Shown here: piece after piece, positions 25,395 through 25,964 of the stretch
Position numbering within the stretch: position 1 is the first letter of the stretch
How the letters are laid out: the number at the start of each line of letters is the position of its first letter
Source: Aureispira sp045105775
GTDB taxonomy: Bacteria > Bacteroidota > Bacteroidia > Chitinophagales > Saprospiraceae
Assembly (NCBI GenBank): GCA_045105775.1
Contig: JBGCDW010000075.1
Span: 1 to 25,964, forward strand
Direction of reading: 5' to 3'
Length of the DNA: 25,964 nucleotides
The notes under the pieces: model-generated
The model's database searches: none
Seen by the model: the letters and a program-made list of their open reading frames with translations, nothing else
Told to the model about the DNA's origin: nothing
Translations under genes and position numbers: made by a program

Positions 25395-25567
25395 TTTAAA
25401 AGTTATTTATATTACTTAATAGCATCATTAAACATAAAACAATTGCATAGTTTTTATTTTTTAAAATGTTTTTTTTAGAAAAAATCTATTTTAAAAAAAC
25501 ATAAATAACACTAAATGAAAAACTAAAACATTAAATTAAACACCAACTAAACTAAACAAGTAATTTA

Positions 25568-25582
25568 TATCAAGCTTTGATA
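25568..25582. promoter_or_regulatory. Small palindrome, possible operator
   Basis: TATCAA and TTGATA arms flank GCT. A further TATCAA half-site lies at about 25333. The symmetry and position, downstream of the candidate promoter, would suit a dimeric repressor, but arms of six bases made mostly of A and T are weak evidence. Confidence 0.3.
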
Positions 25583-25825
25583 GACTCGTTAGATAAAAGA
25601 CAAATTTTCATTCAAAAAAAAACATAGCTTTATTTTTTTTACAAAAACAAAATCATTCACTCCTATAAGTCGCTATCGCCTCAAAGTAGACTAAGCTTTT
25701 TTTTTAAAAAACAGTTATTTTTTTTGATTTTTTTTATTACCTTTAACCTTGTCACAATATAAATTATTTTGATTTTTTTTAAAGGCAATTCAAAATAAAA
25801 ATATTTATACTTAAAAATATAATTT

Positions 25826-25964
25826 ATGTCAGCATTACAATTTGTTAAAGTTCCGTTCAAAGAAAGCATAAAAGTAGATTTTACACGTACCACAGCAGCA
25901 GACAAACCAGCTTTGCTACCTGGAGCGATGAGAAACAAGTCTCTAAAAGCTATATCGGCTCTAA
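25826..25964 (+). CDS. Unrecognised protein, 3' end cut by window edge
   Basis: An open frame begins at the ATG at 25826 and runs to the window edge without a stop (46 residues). It begins MSALQFVKVPFKES, with no signal peptide, and continues with a VDFTRTTAADKPALLPGAM stretch. Codon and residue use look like a real protein, in sharp contrast to the flanking 18 percent GC sequence, and GC content rises exactly at the start codon. I recognise no family from this fragment. Its long, repeat-bearing upstream region suggests tight or unusual control. It may belong with the OTU pair upstream as an accessory locus, but a terminator separates them. Confidence 0.7.
   Translation, partial: MSALQFVKVPFKESIKVDFTRTTAADKPALLPGAMRNKSLKAISAL

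Larger units (their letters stand above)
25215..25756 (+). repeat. Three direct copies of TTGTCACA
   Basis: TTGTCACA occurs at 25215-25222, 25302-25309 and 25749-25756, all on the plus strand. A related inverted core, GTGAC, lies at 25343-25347. They bracket the promoter candidate at 25367-25394. In sequence this poor in G and C, repeated GTCAC cores are unlikely by chance, so they may be binding sites for a regulator. Confidence 0.5.
24862..25825. other. Gene-free, extremely AT-rich upstream region
   Basis: About 960 bases without a convincing gene on either strand. After the terminator at 24905-24942, composition is ordinary to about 25200. From 25201 to 25825 it falls to about 18 percent GC by hand count, with many A or T runs of eight or more. 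It contains three TTGTCACA copies (25215, 25302, 25749), a promoter candidate at 25367-25394, a palindrome at 25568-25582, and three runs of GATTTTTTTT (from about 25323, 25726 and 25771). It appears to be the control region of the gene starting at 25826. Confidence 0.75.

Noticed and set aside
25681..25938. An 85-residue minus-strand open frame at the right edge
   Set aside because: It is antisense to the 25826 gene and its second half is Lys/Ile/Phe low-complexity from the AT-rich stretch.
22030..25964. Mobile element or prophage
   Set aside because: No transposase, integrase, terminal repeats, tRNA junction or phage structural gene is visible; only the composition and gene content look accessory.

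Overview
The window looks like a chromosomal segment of a marine-type Bacteroidota, most likely a member of the Saprospiria (Saprospira/Aureispira-like). This is an inference from low GC, Bacteroidota-style -7 boxes (TAnnTTTG), many secreted proteins whose signal peptides end in Ala-Gln, a stand-alone L25/CTC ribosomal protein next to pth, and a coaX / outer membrane protein / TPR protein cluster of the kind seen in this phylum. No RNA genes, CRISPR arrays, insertion sequences or integrases were seen.

Layout. 1-2455 (+): two secreted or exported proteins built of degenerate YD/Rhs-like repeats; the first is cut by the left edge. 2535-6401 (-): peptidyl-tRNA hydrolase, ribosomal protein L25, and a multi-membrane-span patatin-like phospholipase. 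6764-9401 (+): a three-gene cluster of an unknown exported protein, a DUF2279/YfiM-like protein whose start overlaps it, and a GNAT-like protein. 9572-12367 (-): an M1-family aminopeptidase lipoprotein. 12593-16619 (-): coaX, a beta-barrel-like outer membrane protein, and a TPR-like exported protein. 16841-20166 (-): flavin reductase-like protein, a HisC-fold protein that has lost its catalytic lysine, and an ArsA-family ATPase with an HSP20-like C-terminus. 20410-22029 (+): a membrane-anchored PQQ-type beta-propeller.

22430-24861 (+) is the accessory part. An unrecognised 274-residue protein is followed after 23 bases by a 527-residue protein whose C-terminus is an OTU-type cysteine protease domain (DGKC and HYHS motifs both present) behind about 390 residues of mostly helical, charged sequence. 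OTU proteases usually act on ubiquitin, which bacteria lack, so this is an effector or toxin candidate aimed at eukaryotic or other non-self targets. The gene carries a run of eight G before the catalytic domain, a possible frameshift switch. Downstream lies an intergenic stretch of about 960 bases, of which the last 625 are only about 18 percent GC by hand count. It has a well-formed promoter, three copies of TTGTCACA and a small palindrome, and leads into an unrecognised gene cut by the right edge.

Seven intrinsic terminators with clear stems and U-tracts mark the transcription units. Several are informative: one sits between rplY and pth, and others separate the outer membrane protein from the TPR gene and the TPR gene from the aminopeptidase gene.
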